20,574 bases of DNA from a virus: positions 1-20,574 of IMG/VR virus record IMGVR_UViG_3300044530_001212; one strand, given 5' to 3'. Of the stretch, positions 1 to 7,586 are shown in pieces. The translations under genes and the position numbers were made by a program. Numbering within the stretch: the stretch's first letter is position 1; each line of letters begins with the position of its first letter. The notes under the pieces are model-generated. The model ran no database searches. It was not told where the DNA came from and worked only from the letters and a program-made list of their open reading frames with translations.

Positions 1-28
1 TGCCGTTTACTGGTCCAGAGATTGCCAT
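1..28 (-). CDS. Start of a tail gene, cut by window edge (9 codons)
   Basis: An ATG at 28-26 opens a frame reading MAISGPVNG before the window ends. It starts two bases after the stop of the gp10-like gene, the same tight packing as the rest of the head-tail operon. In HK97-type gene order the gene after gp10-like and tail-completion proteins is usually the major tail tube protein, and an N-terminus of this kind is compatible with that. This is inference from order only; nine residues cannot identify a family. Confidence 0.5.
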
Positions 29-30
29 GG

Positions 31-474
31 TTATTTGTATATTAAATTATTTTTCTTTGCTAAATCGGCAATGATTTGATCAACGCCTTTCATTATATTT
101 TCTTCGACGCTTGTGGCGTTTGAATCGACGGCCCTTTGCATAAAACGCACGGGGGCGATGGCGCCTGTATAGCGGCCTGTGCTCGATTGGATTCGCTCAA
201 CTGTGCCGTATTCATACATCACGCCTAGATAGTTATTGTGGTACTCCTTGCGCAAGCCAATCAAAGCCTTATCAAAGTTGGCGTTGTCCTTGCTATTAAT
301 AAAACCGATTGAGTCCCGCAAATCGCCTGTATCGACTGGCACCAAAGATTTGGCGGTTGCGATAATTGGCGAAGCGCTTTTCTTTAAAACTTGCTGGAGT
401 TTACGACTTTTCACACTGACCCCCATAGCCTTTAAAGCTTCCAAGGTTTCAGCGAGTCCGTCGATTTTTTCCAT
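31..474 (-). CDS. HK97 gp10-like head-tail/neck protein
   Basis: A 147-residue protein of the HK97 gp10 type, a neck protein that helps complete the head-tail junction. The visible family pattern is an N-terminal helical segment with many Lys residues (22-45), then PVDTGDLRDSI (about 47-57), a beta-rich stretch with YEYGT (about 88-92), and APVRFMQRAVD (about 107-117) leading into a C-terminal helix. PVDTG-L and P-RFM-A are the recurring landmarks of this family. Length is normal. The start ATG shares one base with the stop of the head-closure gene (TAATG), so translation is likely coupled. Position directly after a connector and a head-closure gene supports the call. Confidence 0.85.
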   Translation of the reverse strand: MEKIDGLAETLEALKAMGVSVKSRKLQQVLKKSASPIIATAKSLVPVDTGDLRDSIGFINSKDNANFDKALIGLRKEYHNNYLGVMYEYGTVERIQSSTGRYTGAIAPVRFMQRAVDSNATSVEENIMKGVDQIIADLAKKNNLIYK

Positions 475-794
475 TATTGCGTTAATTCGGTTTGTAGTTT
501 CAAATATAGATTGCGTTGAAGGTTGGCAATGTTAACAATGTTGTGCGCTCCGTTGTCATCAACCACCCTGTGCTTAACGCCTACGGCAGAATTGAAACGG
601 ATTGTATACATGACAATTTGCTTATGTTCTCTGCGGTCTGCGTTTACATTCTCGGCACCACTTTCCTGCTCAACACGCTGCGCCCAGGCGGTTGCATATT
701 CCGTCCACGTTTGCAGCTTCTCGCCTGTGTTTGTATCTATGGTCTCGGTGTAACTTTGCAGACTTACCAAAACGTCCATTAACCCCGCATTCAT
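474..794 (-). CDS. Phage head-closure protein (SPP1 gp16 / HK97 head-tail joining type)
   Basis: A 106-residue protein with the pattern of head-closure/head-tail joining proteins (Phage_H_T_join family): a start referring to axes such as LMDVLVSLQSYTE, then TNTGEKLQTWTEYATAWA (about 21-38), the acidic loop after it, and the IRFNSAVGVKHRVV beta segment. These proteins form the ring that closes the connector after packaging. The gene overlaps its upstream neighbour by one base (TAATG at 794) and its downstream neighbour in the same way at 474. A second in-frame ATG five codons in (LMDVL) is an alternative start. Length is typical of the family. Confidence 0.85.
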   Translation of the reverse strand: MNAGLMDVLVSLQSYTETIDTNTGEKLQTWTEYATAWAQRVEQESGAENVNADRREHKQIVMYTIRFNSAVGVKHRVVDDNGAHNIVNIANLQRNLYLKLQTELTQ

Positions 795-1453
795 TAGATC
801 ATGATTTGGATTTTGTACGGATCGAGTAAGTAGTGAAAACCGAAGTCCATCGTGCTTTGAATAGTTCCCACAATGATGGCCTGCCTGTTGTCGTAGTATT
901 GAGCCACCAACAAAAGCGCCGCATGTTTAATTGTTGCGGGCAGGATGGTGTCGGGGTCAACCGCTGACGTACCTACAGGATTAAAACCCTCAGAGATTTC
1001 AACAATGTACTTAATTGTATCGTCCGTAATGCTCGATGGTGTATTTTCAAAAAAGATATTTCGAGAATACCCGCCCATTGGATCAGGTGAAACCAACCAA
1101 TCGCCAGAATCAAAAGCAACAACTGACTGCGAGTCGTTCACATAGCTCACGGAGTTAATTGCCAAACAACGCGTGTTTAAGCGCAGATAATTGCCCGAAG
1201 GTATATTGAGGCCATTCACGGGATTCACGAGCGCAGGCTGGCCTGTAAATGAGTCAAACCCATACTTTGCCGTCCCTTTGCGAATCGAGTAGCCCAAATA
1301 ATTACTGCAGGCATCAATTGCCATAGAGATAAGCCCCGAAATGTAAGTATCATCTGAGGAACTTGTAACCCTTAAATGGGTTTTTGCATCTGCCAAACTG
1401 AGGTAATCAGTAGCGGCATTTGCGAAGGCGGTATATCTACGGCTAACAAACAT
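794..1453 (-). CDS. Head-tail connector protein (gp6-like)
   Basis: A 219-residue protein of the phage head-tail connector (gp6/gp8-like) family, the adaptor ring that sits under the portal. The N-terminus has the diagnostic LSLADAKTHLRVTSSSDD segment (about 18-35) followed by helices that contain AIDACSNYLGY. The C-terminus has the typical ATIKHAALLLVAQYYDNRQA helix (about 174-193) and the LLDPYKI ending. A beta-rich middle region is also usual for this family. It lies one base after the 66-residue gene and overlaps the head-closure start by one base, in the canonical order capsid, connector, closure, gp10. Confidence 0.88.
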   Translation of the reverse strand: MFVSRRYTAFANAATDYLSLADAKTHLRVTSSSDDTYISGLISMAIDACSNYLGYSIRKGTAKYGFDSFTGQPALVNPVNGLNIPSGNYLRLNTRCLAINSVSYVNDSQSVVAFDSGDWLVSPDPMGGYSRNIFFENTPSSITDDTIKYIVEISEGFNPVGTSAVDPDTILPATIKHAALLLVAQYYDNRQAIIVGTIQSTMDFGFHYLLDPYKIQIMI

Positions 1454-1454
1454 T

Positions 1455-1655
1455 TTATTCGGCGTCTAGTTCGGTTTCAGGGTTTACTGGCTTTGCCTTT
1501 TTACTAGGCTTGGCTGGTGTCAATACTGCAATCTCTTCAGCAACCCCCGCCTCAATTAAGAGCATGGCCTGCTTGGTTTCCATTATTACTTCCTCGCCTA
1601 CGTTGTAACTTAAATTAAATTGGCCTGTAGGGTTTGCTGTAAATCTCACTTTCAT
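1455..1655 (-). CDS. Small protein between capsid and connector genes
   Basis: A 66-residue protein of unknown function. The first half is a compact, probably beta-containing segment (KVRFTANPTGQFNLSYNVGE, then a helix QAMLLIEAGVAEEI). The last 20 residues are a Pro/Lys/Glu-rich tail that looks disordered. Short proteins with this kind of N-terminus often lie directly downstream of capsid genes in HK97-type phages, which is compatible with a minor head protein, but I do not recognise a characterised family. The stop is separated from the connector start by a single base. The start follows a 73-base gap that holds a stem-loop. Confidence 0.7.
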   Translation of the reverse strand: MKVRFTANPTGQFNLSYNVGEEVIMETKQAMLLIEAGVAEEIAVLTPAKPSKKAKPVNPETELDAE

Positions 1656-1664
1656 ATTGGCCCA

Positions 1665-1690
1665 GGGGCGATGCAGTCAAGATCACCCCC
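1665..1690 (-). other. Stem-loop in the gap after the capsid gene
   Basis: On the minus strand the gap 1728-1656 contains a stem GGGG(G)TGAT / ATCGCCCC with a nine-base loop, eight pairs with one bulged G and one G-U pair. No T-run follows, so it does not look like an intrinsic terminator. It lies about ten bases ahead of the next ATG. Likely roles are protection of the abundant capsid mRNA 3' end or partial attenuation of the next gene; both are inferences. Confidence 0.4.
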
Positions 1691-1728
1691 GGCACTTGGT
1701 ACTTTAATGACCCCAAGCGGTCAATTCA

Positions 1729-3042
1729 TTAGGCTACGATGTCCTTACAAACTGCGAAGGCAGTAGGCTGCAACAAGTTGCAATCTAAGTAAGCATTCAA
1801 AACAACGTTAGTCAAGCCAGCAGTTGCACCGCTATAAGGGTCAACTGTCAACTCCATGCCACCCCAAGAAGCGATAGCCATTTTGCTGAAATCTCCGAAG
1901 ATCATTGCAGACAAAGTTGAGCTAGTTCCTTTGGTCAAGTTGCTAGGAACCAAAGTTGAAGTGGCTACGTTGTAACCGTTCAATTCAGCACCACCTGCAG
2001 GCCAAATGAAGTTACCTTCAACACCTGAAGCTTGGCGAGGAATAGTTTGCAAAGCGGCTTTTACTTTAGGGTTAGTTAAGTAAGCAACACCCTCGCCGTT
2101 TGCGTTTTCTACAGCCTTCATCAAGTTAACAACGTCGGCCCATACTGGAGCGATTCCGTTTGCGTTTGTGCTGTTAGAAGATGCACCACCTGCGAAAGTT
2201 ACGTTTACGTTGGCATTTGCAATGATACCGGTAGGCTCGTTAGATCCACCACCTTTGATAGCAGCAGTTTCCAAAGATTGAGCCATGGCGTTAAGCAACC
2301 AGTTACGCACATAAGCGTCGATTGAGTTGCTAGATTGCAACATCAACTGGTTTGATACCTGAATGTAAGCGGCCAAACGCTTAGGGCTGAAAGTGATTTT
2401 GCTGAAAGCGGGGCTCTTTTCAGTAGCTGAACCGTTTTCAGTATTCCAACCTGCAGAAGGCACAGTGCTGGCTGTAGGCATATCCAAGTTACCAACCAAT
2501 CCGCTCAATTGCTGAACACCCAAACCGCGCAATACAGTTTTTGGCAACAATACATCAATGATAGAACCAACAGAAGTTTGAACGTTTACACCACCTTCAG
2601 AGCCAGAAGAACCACCGGTAGCAGTCATATCACGTTTGAAAACTTCAGAAGGGATTTTCATAGAGTGAGCGCTTACGCTTACACCGCTACGCTGGTACTC
2701 GCTAGAAGCCAAGGCAGAAAATTCGCCTTCAACACCTTCGCGACGGCCAGAAATAGCCATATCAATAGCGCGCTTAAAGCTGTACTCTTTAGCCATGTCG
2801 GCCTTTTCTTTTTCTTCGCTACGGCTAGCAACGTGGCCAGCGGCTTGGGCTGCAAGGTTTTGCAACTTTTCCAAGGTTTCAACCTCAGCCTTAATCGCGC
2901 CCAAACGGGCCTCGATTTCGCTCAAGCGGTTGGTTTCTGAATCAGCCATAGAACGGGCTTCTTTTTCGATTGTGGTTTGCAAGGTAGACAATTCGCCGAG
3001 CAAACGTCCACGCTCTTCTTTCAATGCTTTAATTTTATTCAT
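1729..3042 (-). CDS. Major capsid protein, HK97 fold, with scaffold domain
   Basis: A 437-residue HK97-type major capsid protein precursor. Residues 1 to about 70 form a charged coiled coil (LKEERGRLLGELSTLQTTIE, then SEIEARLGAIKAEVETLEKL), the delta/scaffold domain that the prohead protease normally removes. The mature shell protein probably starts near residue 105-115. Landmarks after it are the N-arm and E-loop region with GGVNVQTSVGSIIDVLLPKT, the spine helix region, the SNQLMLQSS segment, and the C-terminal P-domain strands around MELTVDPYSGA. It sits 15 bases after the protease gene and is followed by a stem-loop gap, an arrangement suited to high expression. Length is typical for a capsid with fused scaffold. 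Confidence 0.95.
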   Translation of the reverse strand: MNKIKALKEERGRLLGELSTLQTTIEKEARSMADSETNRLSEIEARLGAIKAEVETLEKLQNLAAQAAGHVASRSEEKEKADMAKEYSFKRAIDMAISGRREGVEGEFSALASSEYQRSGVSVSAHSMKIPSEVFKRDMTATGGSSGSEGGVNVQTSVGSIIDVLLPKTVLRGLGVQQLSGLVGNLDMPTASTVPSAGWNTENGSATEKSPAFSKITFSPKRLAAYIQVSNQLMLQSSNSIDAYVRNWLLNAMAQSLETAAIKGGGSNEPTGIIANANVNVTFAGGASSNSTNANGIAPVWADVVNLMKAVENANGEGVAYLTNPKVKAALQTIPRQASGVEGNFIWPAGGAELNGYNVATSTLVPSNLTKGTSSTLSAMIFGDFSKMAIASWGGMELTVDPYSGATAGLTNVVLNAYLDCNLLQPTAFAVCKDIVA

Positions 3043-3057
3043 GATTTTGTTTTTTGT

Positions 3058-3669
3058 TTAAAGGTTTTGGTATCTCAATAAAGCCAATTTAATAACATCG
3101 GCAGAGGCTTGGCTTCTTTTGGCCTCTTCGATTTCTTGCTCCTGATCACGCATAGCAACAATGCTACGGGCGTCGGCTTCAGTGTCAGCGTAAGCGGGAT
3201 AAGTTACAGGGCTAACATCATACAAATCCTCAATTACTTTGATTGTGCGCTTGCCCATAGATCCGTACTTTTCTGACTCGCTCCACATTTGTTCTTTGAT
3301 GGTGAACGCAAATGAGCTCTGTGTAATATCGCCGCGCATAATAGAACGCACAACGCTCATATGTGTTGGATTCTCATAATCGGGAATCCACGTGTATTCA
3401 AGATTGCCGTCGCCATTTACAAACACTTTGCAGGTGTTTGCCTTGGTGCGTCCCAAAATCAACTCGGCTTCGTGATTGAACAAACAACGAATGTCGTAAT
3501 CTTTAGACAGAGCATTGTCAAACGCCCCCGGCAAAATAACCTCCTCAAAATATCCGAGATCCGTAGCGGAATTAATGACAGCAGCAATGCCGCCAATTTC
3601 TTTTGGCATGCCTTCGCCTTCTGACCTGGTGTGGACGGTGCCCGTAAATGTGCGCCTTTCTTGTTTCAT
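3058..3669 (-). CDS. HK97-family prohead protease (peptidase U35)
   Basis: A 203-residue serine protease of the HK97 prohead type, which cleaves the capsid scaffold domain during maturation and then itself. The fold landmarks are a starting segment RTFTGTVHTRSEG, GGIAAVINSATD (about 27-37), and VILPGAFDNAL. The catalytic His lies in LFNHE (H66), followed by LGRTKANT, and the catalytic Ser lies in GDITQSSFAF (S118 or S119). The C-terminal part ITYP-like segment (DVSPVTYPAYADTEADAR) is also characteristic. The start overlaps the portal stop by one base (TAATG), and the gene lies between portal and capsid as in HK97. Confidence 0.93.
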   Translation of the reverse strand: MKQERRTFTGTVHTRSEGEGMPKEIGGIAAVINSATDLGYFEEVILPGAFDNALSKDYDIRCLFNHEAELILGRTKANTCKVFVNGDGNLEYTWIPDYENPTHMSVVRSIMRGDITQSSFAFTIKEQMWSESEKYGSMGKRTIKVIEDLYDVSPVTYPAYADTEADARSIVAMRDQEQEIEEAKRSQASADVIKLALLRYQNL

Positions 3670-4943
3670 TAGATTACTTCGTTATTATTTGTGCCCTCTG
3701 GGTTGTTGTTTTTGTCGGCGGTGCTCATTAGTTGCGCAATTTTGGCGTCCATGTATTCATCGATTTTGCTAGACGGCATCAAATTGGATTCGATCAAATA
3801 TTCATCGCCTCCATTAAATCCGTTTGCATCTTCAAACATGCGGGCCTCATTGCGTGAAAGCCAACCGCCGCGAATGCCTTTATTGTAATAGTCAGCGCGC
3901 TCATTGGCGGAGGCTCTCAATAGTGAGTTGAAATTAAATTTAAAATAATATGTTAGCTTGTCGTTCTCTGTCAACAGCTTGCGGGCCATTTCCTGCTCGA
4001 TGTTAATTGCATAGGATGCCAAAGTGCGAGCATAAAAATCTTGATACTCCTGCTCGACGCTGGATTTGATGCCGTCCTTTGCGCCAATCATAGAAGCGGG
4101 CACCCCAAAAATGCGGGCGATTTCCTCGGCCGAAAATTTGCGGGTTTCCAAATACTGCGCCTCTTCTGGCGATAGGCTCAATTTTTCCATCTTGATGCCG
4201 TTGGGTAGCACAGTGCTACGGCTTGCACCGTCTATTACATCGTCAAGCGATTTCTTTAATGGAACTGCCTGCTCGGGTTTAATCTGCGCATCCGATGTTA
4301 ACAAAAATTTCAATACTCCATTTTTGTAGACGCCAGCGCTCTGGCTAATAGCTGCCAAATCAATACCCAAGGTTTCGGCGTGCACCACGATTGGAGACAA
4401 ACCCACAAGCGGATCATCACCGCAAAGCCCTTTAAAGTGCAACATGTCGGCCGCTGGGATCATGCCAGGGAATCCTTTTCGATTCACTTTGTAAAACAAT
4501 TGGCCATCCTGCATAATTGGCTGAACGTAATCAGGTGCAATCGGGTGCAACTCAATGCCCAAATATCTGCTGTCACGATTGATAAAAGCGTAGGCGTTGC
4601 CCTTCAGCGCCAAGTGGCTCACCATGTATTTGGTAAAATCGTATTTGGTCTGATAGGGATTTGGCTCGTTTACCAATGCAGTGGCGTAATGGATTACAAC
4701 CTGCTCGCGATTGGTGCCATCGTCTTTATACAACTTTAAAGATAGCCCCGCAATACCGTCTGCAATAACTCTAACGCACGCGTGCACCGACGCAATAGAT
4801 AACGCCGTGCGATCATTAACCGCCTGACCGCTTTTTGTTTGATATCCGAAAACATTTTGTAAAGTATTCACTAGCCAATCAGTTGGCTGCGATAAGCTAC
4901 TGCGCTTCTCCGCTCTTTTTGGCTGCCAGAATTTTAGATTCAT
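3669..4943 (-). CDS. Phage portal protein, HK97 family
   Basis: A 424-residue portal protein, the dodecameric ring at the capsid vertex through which DNA enters and leaves. Family landmarks are RTALSIASVHACVRVIADGI near residues 45-65, the LALKGNAYAFINRD segment, LLTSDAQIKPEQ, and the stem/clip region LSLSPEEAQYLETRKFSAEE followed by IARIFGVPASMIG. The frame is open upstream to a TTG, but I place the start at the ATG at 4943 (MNLKFWQPK) because it is the first ATG and gives a usual portal N-terminus. It lies between the terminase-linked small gene and the protease, as expected. Length is normal. Confidence 0.93.
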   Translation of the reverse strand: MNLKFWQPKRAEKRSSLSQPTDWLVNTLQNVFGYQTKSGQAVNDRTALSIASVHACVRVIADGIAGLSLKLYKDDGTNREQVVIHYATALVNEPNPYQTKYDFTKYMVSHLALKGNAYAFINRDSRYLGIELHPIAPDYVQPIMQDGQLFYKVNRKGFPGMIPAADMLHFKGLCGDDPLVGLSPIVVHAETLGIDLAAISQSAGVYKNGVLKFLLTSDAQIKPEQAVPLKKSLDDVIDGASRSTVLPNGIKMEKLSLSPEEAQYLETRKFSAEEIARIFGVPASMIGAKDGIKSSVEQEYQDFYARTLASYAINIEQEMARKLLTENDKLTYYFKFNFNSLLRASANERADYYNKGIRGGWLSRNEARMFEDANGFNGGDEYLIESNLMPSSKIDEYMDAKIAQLMSTADKNNNPEGTNNNEVI

Positions 4944-4986
4944 CGCCCGCAAATTACAACTGCCCTAAATTACTCACGTTAACAAA

Positions 4987-5172
4987 TTACTTATTACGCC
5001 CCTGTGCCAACCACCTGCTGAGCGCTGCCCTGAATACATCGTAGTTTTTGTACCGACGCACGCCAAACTTTCCAAAATACTTTTCCTCGGTTGCGTTGTA
5101 GGCATCCTCATAGGTCCGATATCTCGGTAGGTTGTTGTAATATTCCTGCATGTAGTCATCCAAAAATTTCAT
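4987..5172 (-). CDS. Small conserved-position protein between terminase and portal
   Basis: A 61-residue protein of unknown function. I chose the ATG at 5172 (MKFLDDYMQEYYN) because it overlaps the large-terminase stop in the compact form ATGA; an upstream ATG at 5226 would bury 18 codons inside the terminase gene. The protein is rich in Tyr and aromatic residues (YRTYEDAYNATEEKYFGKFG) with a basic C-terminus (RRYKN, WLAQGRNK), and is probably helical. No membrane segment or signal peptide is visible. Its coupling to the terminase suggests a packaging or portal-assembly accessory role, but that is only context. Confidence 0.7.
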   Translation of the reverse strand: MKFLDDYMQEYYNNLPRYRTYEDAYNATEEKYFGKFGVRRYKNYDVFRAALSRWLAQGRNK

Positions 5173-6794
5173 AAGCTTACAAACCAAAAATCTGATTCTT
5201 TTTCTTTTGCGGCATCCTGCATGCAAGTGCCCAATGCCATAACTATCGAAACAGGCCCATCGACTTTATCGCCCGACTTCGCTTTGTCTATTTTAATGTT
5301 GCCCGCGGGATCTGTGCGCAGCATTATGTTGCCCATCATCCAACGCGTAACGGGATTGCCCGCGTGCCTTAATTGTTTATCCTTTGTCAATCGCTCCAGT
5401 TCTTTGGTGGGTGCCGACATTGATACAAAGCCTTGGCCGAAGGGGAACATTTGGAGGCCCTCATTTTGTAGCTCAATCACCAACTGCGAAGAGTTGAATC
5501 GGTCAAAAGCAATATCTTTTATGTCGTACTGCTGCGCCAACTGAATAACCCGCGCCTTAATAAAAGCGTAATCAGTTACGTTTCCGTCCGTTAACTCAAT
5601 GTGCCCATCGGCTGCCCACTGTCTGATCGATTGCCCTGCGGCGTCCTTTCTTTTATAGGCCGTTTCAACAGGCAACCAATACCATGAGCGAATCGCGTGA
5701 AATTCTGGGAAGTACAAACTAAATGCGCAAAAGTCCCCAGTGCTTGCCAAATCCAATCCGCCATAACACAAAGCGCCTTCAAGATCATCCAATCCATCGC
5801 AGGCTTTCCAGTCACTATCACTTATCCAAGTCATTGCCGTATCGGTCCAAACGTTTAGCAGTTTGGTTTTAAATTCAACTTCCTTGTGCACGAACTCCTT
5901 GGCCTCAGTCAATCCTTGCTCAAGTTGGCGCGGGTTTACAGAAATACCCCAGTTTGGATTTGCTTTGGCCCATACTGCCGGGTCCGTCCAATCATCGCCC
6001 TCATCCAATGTATAGATCACCGAAAACAAAGCATCATCTTTTATATTGCCACTCAACACCCCTGCGCAGTACTGTCGGTGTTTATAACAGGGTGCCTCAC
6101 GATTAAAGCCCGCCGTAGTAATGGTAAACAGCAACGGCTGCCGCCTTGCCCCCATTGAGTTTCGGATTACGTTGTAGAGCTCATCATTTGGATGGGCGTG
6201 GTATTCATCAATGCAACAAAAGTGCGCATTGAGTCCGTCCTGCTTGCCTGGATTCCACTCGAGCGGTTTGTATATCGATTGCCCGTAAAGTATGCGCCGA
6301 TTGTTTACAGAGTTGTTAACGGTAAGCGCCTCATTCAACCAGGGCAGATTTTGGCAAACCCTAACAGACTCGCCAAATACCATCATCGCCTGGTCTAACT
6401 TCGTGGCCGCGCTGTAAACCTGCGCCGCAGATTCATCATCTGCAATTAACCCGTAAAGCATAATCGCCGAGGAAAAGGTAGATTTGCCATTTTTTCGAGG
6501 CACCTCAACATAAGCCCGCGTAAAACGCCTAGATCCGTCCTCGTTCAAAAAACCAAACAGATTCCAAATTATAAAAGCCTGCCATGGCTCCAACTCAAAC
6601 GGCTTGCCAGCATATTCGCCCGTGCTGTGCTCGAGCTGCTCAATAAATTCAATGGCATGCAAAGCGTAGGTATCAGAGAATCCCCAACCCGCTGCACGAT
6701 CCGCCACGTATCTATCGACGGCATTGCGCACGTGTTCACAAACTGGCACCGCGCCAGATTGTACGTCGCTTATATACTTTTCAACTTTTTGCAC
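5169..6794 (-). CDS. terL: Terminase large subunit (Terminase_1 family)
   Basis: A 541-residue packaging motor and headful/cos-cutting enzyme. The N-terminal ATPase shows an adenine-binding region (LEPWQAFIIWNLFGF, about 68-82), Walker A VPRKNGKS (98-105), Walker B CIDE (194-197, followed by YHAH), and the coupling motif TITTAG (224-229). The C-terminal RNase H-like nuclease shows its acidic residues in GGLDLASTGDF (D348), DIAFDRFN (D431) and GDKVDGPVS (D512). It belongs to the family that pairs with P27-type small terminases, which is found here just upstream. Length is typical. An HNH nuclease gene nearby suggests cos-type ends. Confidence 0.95.
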   Translation of the reverse strand: MQKVEKYISDVQSGAVPVCEHVRNAVDRYVADRAAGWGFSDTYALHAIEFIEQLEHSTGEYAGKPFELEPWQAFIIWNLFGFLNEDGSRRFTRAYVEVPRKNGKSTFSSAIMLYGLIADDESAAQVYSAATKLDQAMMVFGESVRVCQNLPWLNEALTVNNSVNNRRILYGQSIYKPLEWNPGKQDGLNAHFCCIDEYHAHPNDELYNVIRNSMGARRQPLLFTITTAGFNREAPCYKHRQYCAGVLSGNIKDDALFSVIYTLDEGDDWTDPAVWAKANPNWGISVNPRQLEQGLTEAKEFVHKEVEFKTKLLNVWTDTAMTWISDSDWKACDGLDDLEGALCYGGLDLASTGDFCAFSLYFPEFHAIRSWYWLPVETAYKRKDAAGQSIRQWAADGHIELTDGNVTDYAFIKARVIQLAQQYDIKDIAFDRFNSSQLVIELQNEGLQMFPFGQGFVSMSAPTKELERLTKDKQLRHAGNPVTRWMMGNIMLRTDPAGNIKIDKAKSGDKVDGPVSIVMALGTCMQDAAKEKESDFWFVSL

Positions 6795-7021
6795 TGGCTT
6801 TCAAAAATGGCCTTTGCCTCTTCAGCTAGTTTCAAGTTGCGATACACAAACGCCTCATCCCACAAACCAAACTTGCCACACTCACGGAATCCGCTGCCTT
6901 GGTCCATGGTGATCACAAATTGGTGGCCTCGCTGTTCAATCCTGTACTCCCTACCTTCATATTCAACGTGCGCCGTTTCAAAGGCTGCTTTGTGCGTTGC
7001 TTTGTTAACTGTTTTTTTCAT
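6770..7021 (-). CDS. Unknown 83-residue protein between terminase subunits
   Basis: An 83-residue protein I do not recognise. It overlaps the large-terminase start by 25 bases and begins one base after the small-terminase stop, so it is embedded in the packaging operon. The sequence has a Lys-rich N-terminus, a beta-like core (HVEYEGREYRIEQRGHQFVI), GSGFRECGKFG, and a C-terminal amphipathic helix (LKLAEEAKAIFESQCKKLK). There is no signal peptide or membrane segment. The codon-compatible fit between two terminase genes and tight spacing argue for a real gene; function may be in packaging. Confidence 0.65.
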   Translation of the reverse strand: MKKTVNKATHKAAFETAHVEYEGREYRIEQRGHQFVITMDQGSGFRECGKFGLWDEAFVYRNLKLAEEAKAIFESQCKKLKSI

Positions 7022-7022
7022 G

Positions 7023-7493
7023 TTATGCGGTTTTTGGTTTTCTTAATAATTCTAATTTACTCGCTGGCTTAACGTTGCCCGTTTCAATTCTTGCCCGGGC
7101 GCTTGGTGTGATTCCAAACAACTGCCCCATCTGCGTGGCTTGCTTCAATGCAGCACTGCGCACGCTGTACCAAGGATTTACGCACTGATCACCAAAACGG
7201 TTTACAATTACGACGCCCTCCTTTTCAGTCATTTCACACGCTGACTTATACAAACCCAACTCATTGCAGTACCCGGCAACTAATCCAAGGTCGGCCCCTG
7301 CCAGTAAATTGTTATTCAATAACTCCTTGCACGTGATATCCCAATACTCAAATCCCAACGGGTTCAGGTGAGCGGGTGGTTGTGGAACTCCAACACTCAA
7401 CTCAACGAGCATCGGCTGCTCGAGGTTTCGGCAAGGTTGGTAAGTGCCCTCTAACTTCTTCAATTCGACAGGTTTGCGTGGCCTCCCTTTCAT
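7023..7493 (-). CDS. terS: Terminase small subunit, P27 family
   Basis: A 156-residue protein of the P27-type small terminase family, which recognises the packaging site and recruits the large subunit. It starts with the family's basic leader (MKGRPRKPVELKKLEGTYQ) and PPAHLNPLGFEYWD (about 38-51). The middle helices are LLAGADLGLVAGYCNELG (about 64-81), and VVIVNRFGDQCVNPWYSVRS (about 93-112) is a strong family signature. The C-terminus has FGITPSARARI. It is the first gene after a promoter-like gap that carries a putative operator, so it may open the late transcript. Confidence 0.92.
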   Translation of the reverse strand: MKGRPRKPVELKKLEGTYQPCRNLEQPMLVELSVGVPQPPAHLNPLGFEYWDITCKELLNNNLLAGADLGLVAGYCNELGLYKSACEMTEKEGVVIVNRFGDQCVNPWYSVRSAALKQATQMGQLFGITPSARARIETGNVKPASKLELLRKPKTA

Positions 7494-7523
7494 ATTTACA
7501 AATATACGTTAAAATTTGCAAAT
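7494..7523 (-). promoter_or_regulatory. Promoter of terS with paired-decamer operator
   Basis: On the minus strand TATATTTG (7506-7499) matches the Bacteroidetes -7 consensus TAnnTTTG and ends six bases before the terS ATG, so the transcript would be almost leaderless. No good TTTG lies at the usual -33 distance. Two decamers flank a ten-base spacer: ATTTACAAAT (7494-7503) and the perfect palindrome ATTTGCAAAT (7514-7523), centres 20 bases apart. The same pair at the same spacing occurs at 15241-15270. The rest of the gap (7524-7586) shows nothing further. Confidence 0.55.
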
Positions 7524-7586
7524 CTATTTCTGCACGGGTGTGAAGAAAAGGAAGGCCTGCGGTTTTGCGGGTCCTGTATAAAGATT

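Noticed and set aside
2509-2940. Plus-strand open frame of 143 codons opposite the capsid gene
   Set aside because: It is antisense to a clear HK97 capsid gene, its composition is the mirror of the coiled-coil codons, and no promoter or start context supports it.
4380-4739. Plus-strand open frame of 119 codons opposite the portal gene
   Set aside because: Lies wholly within the portal gene and has no family resemblance.
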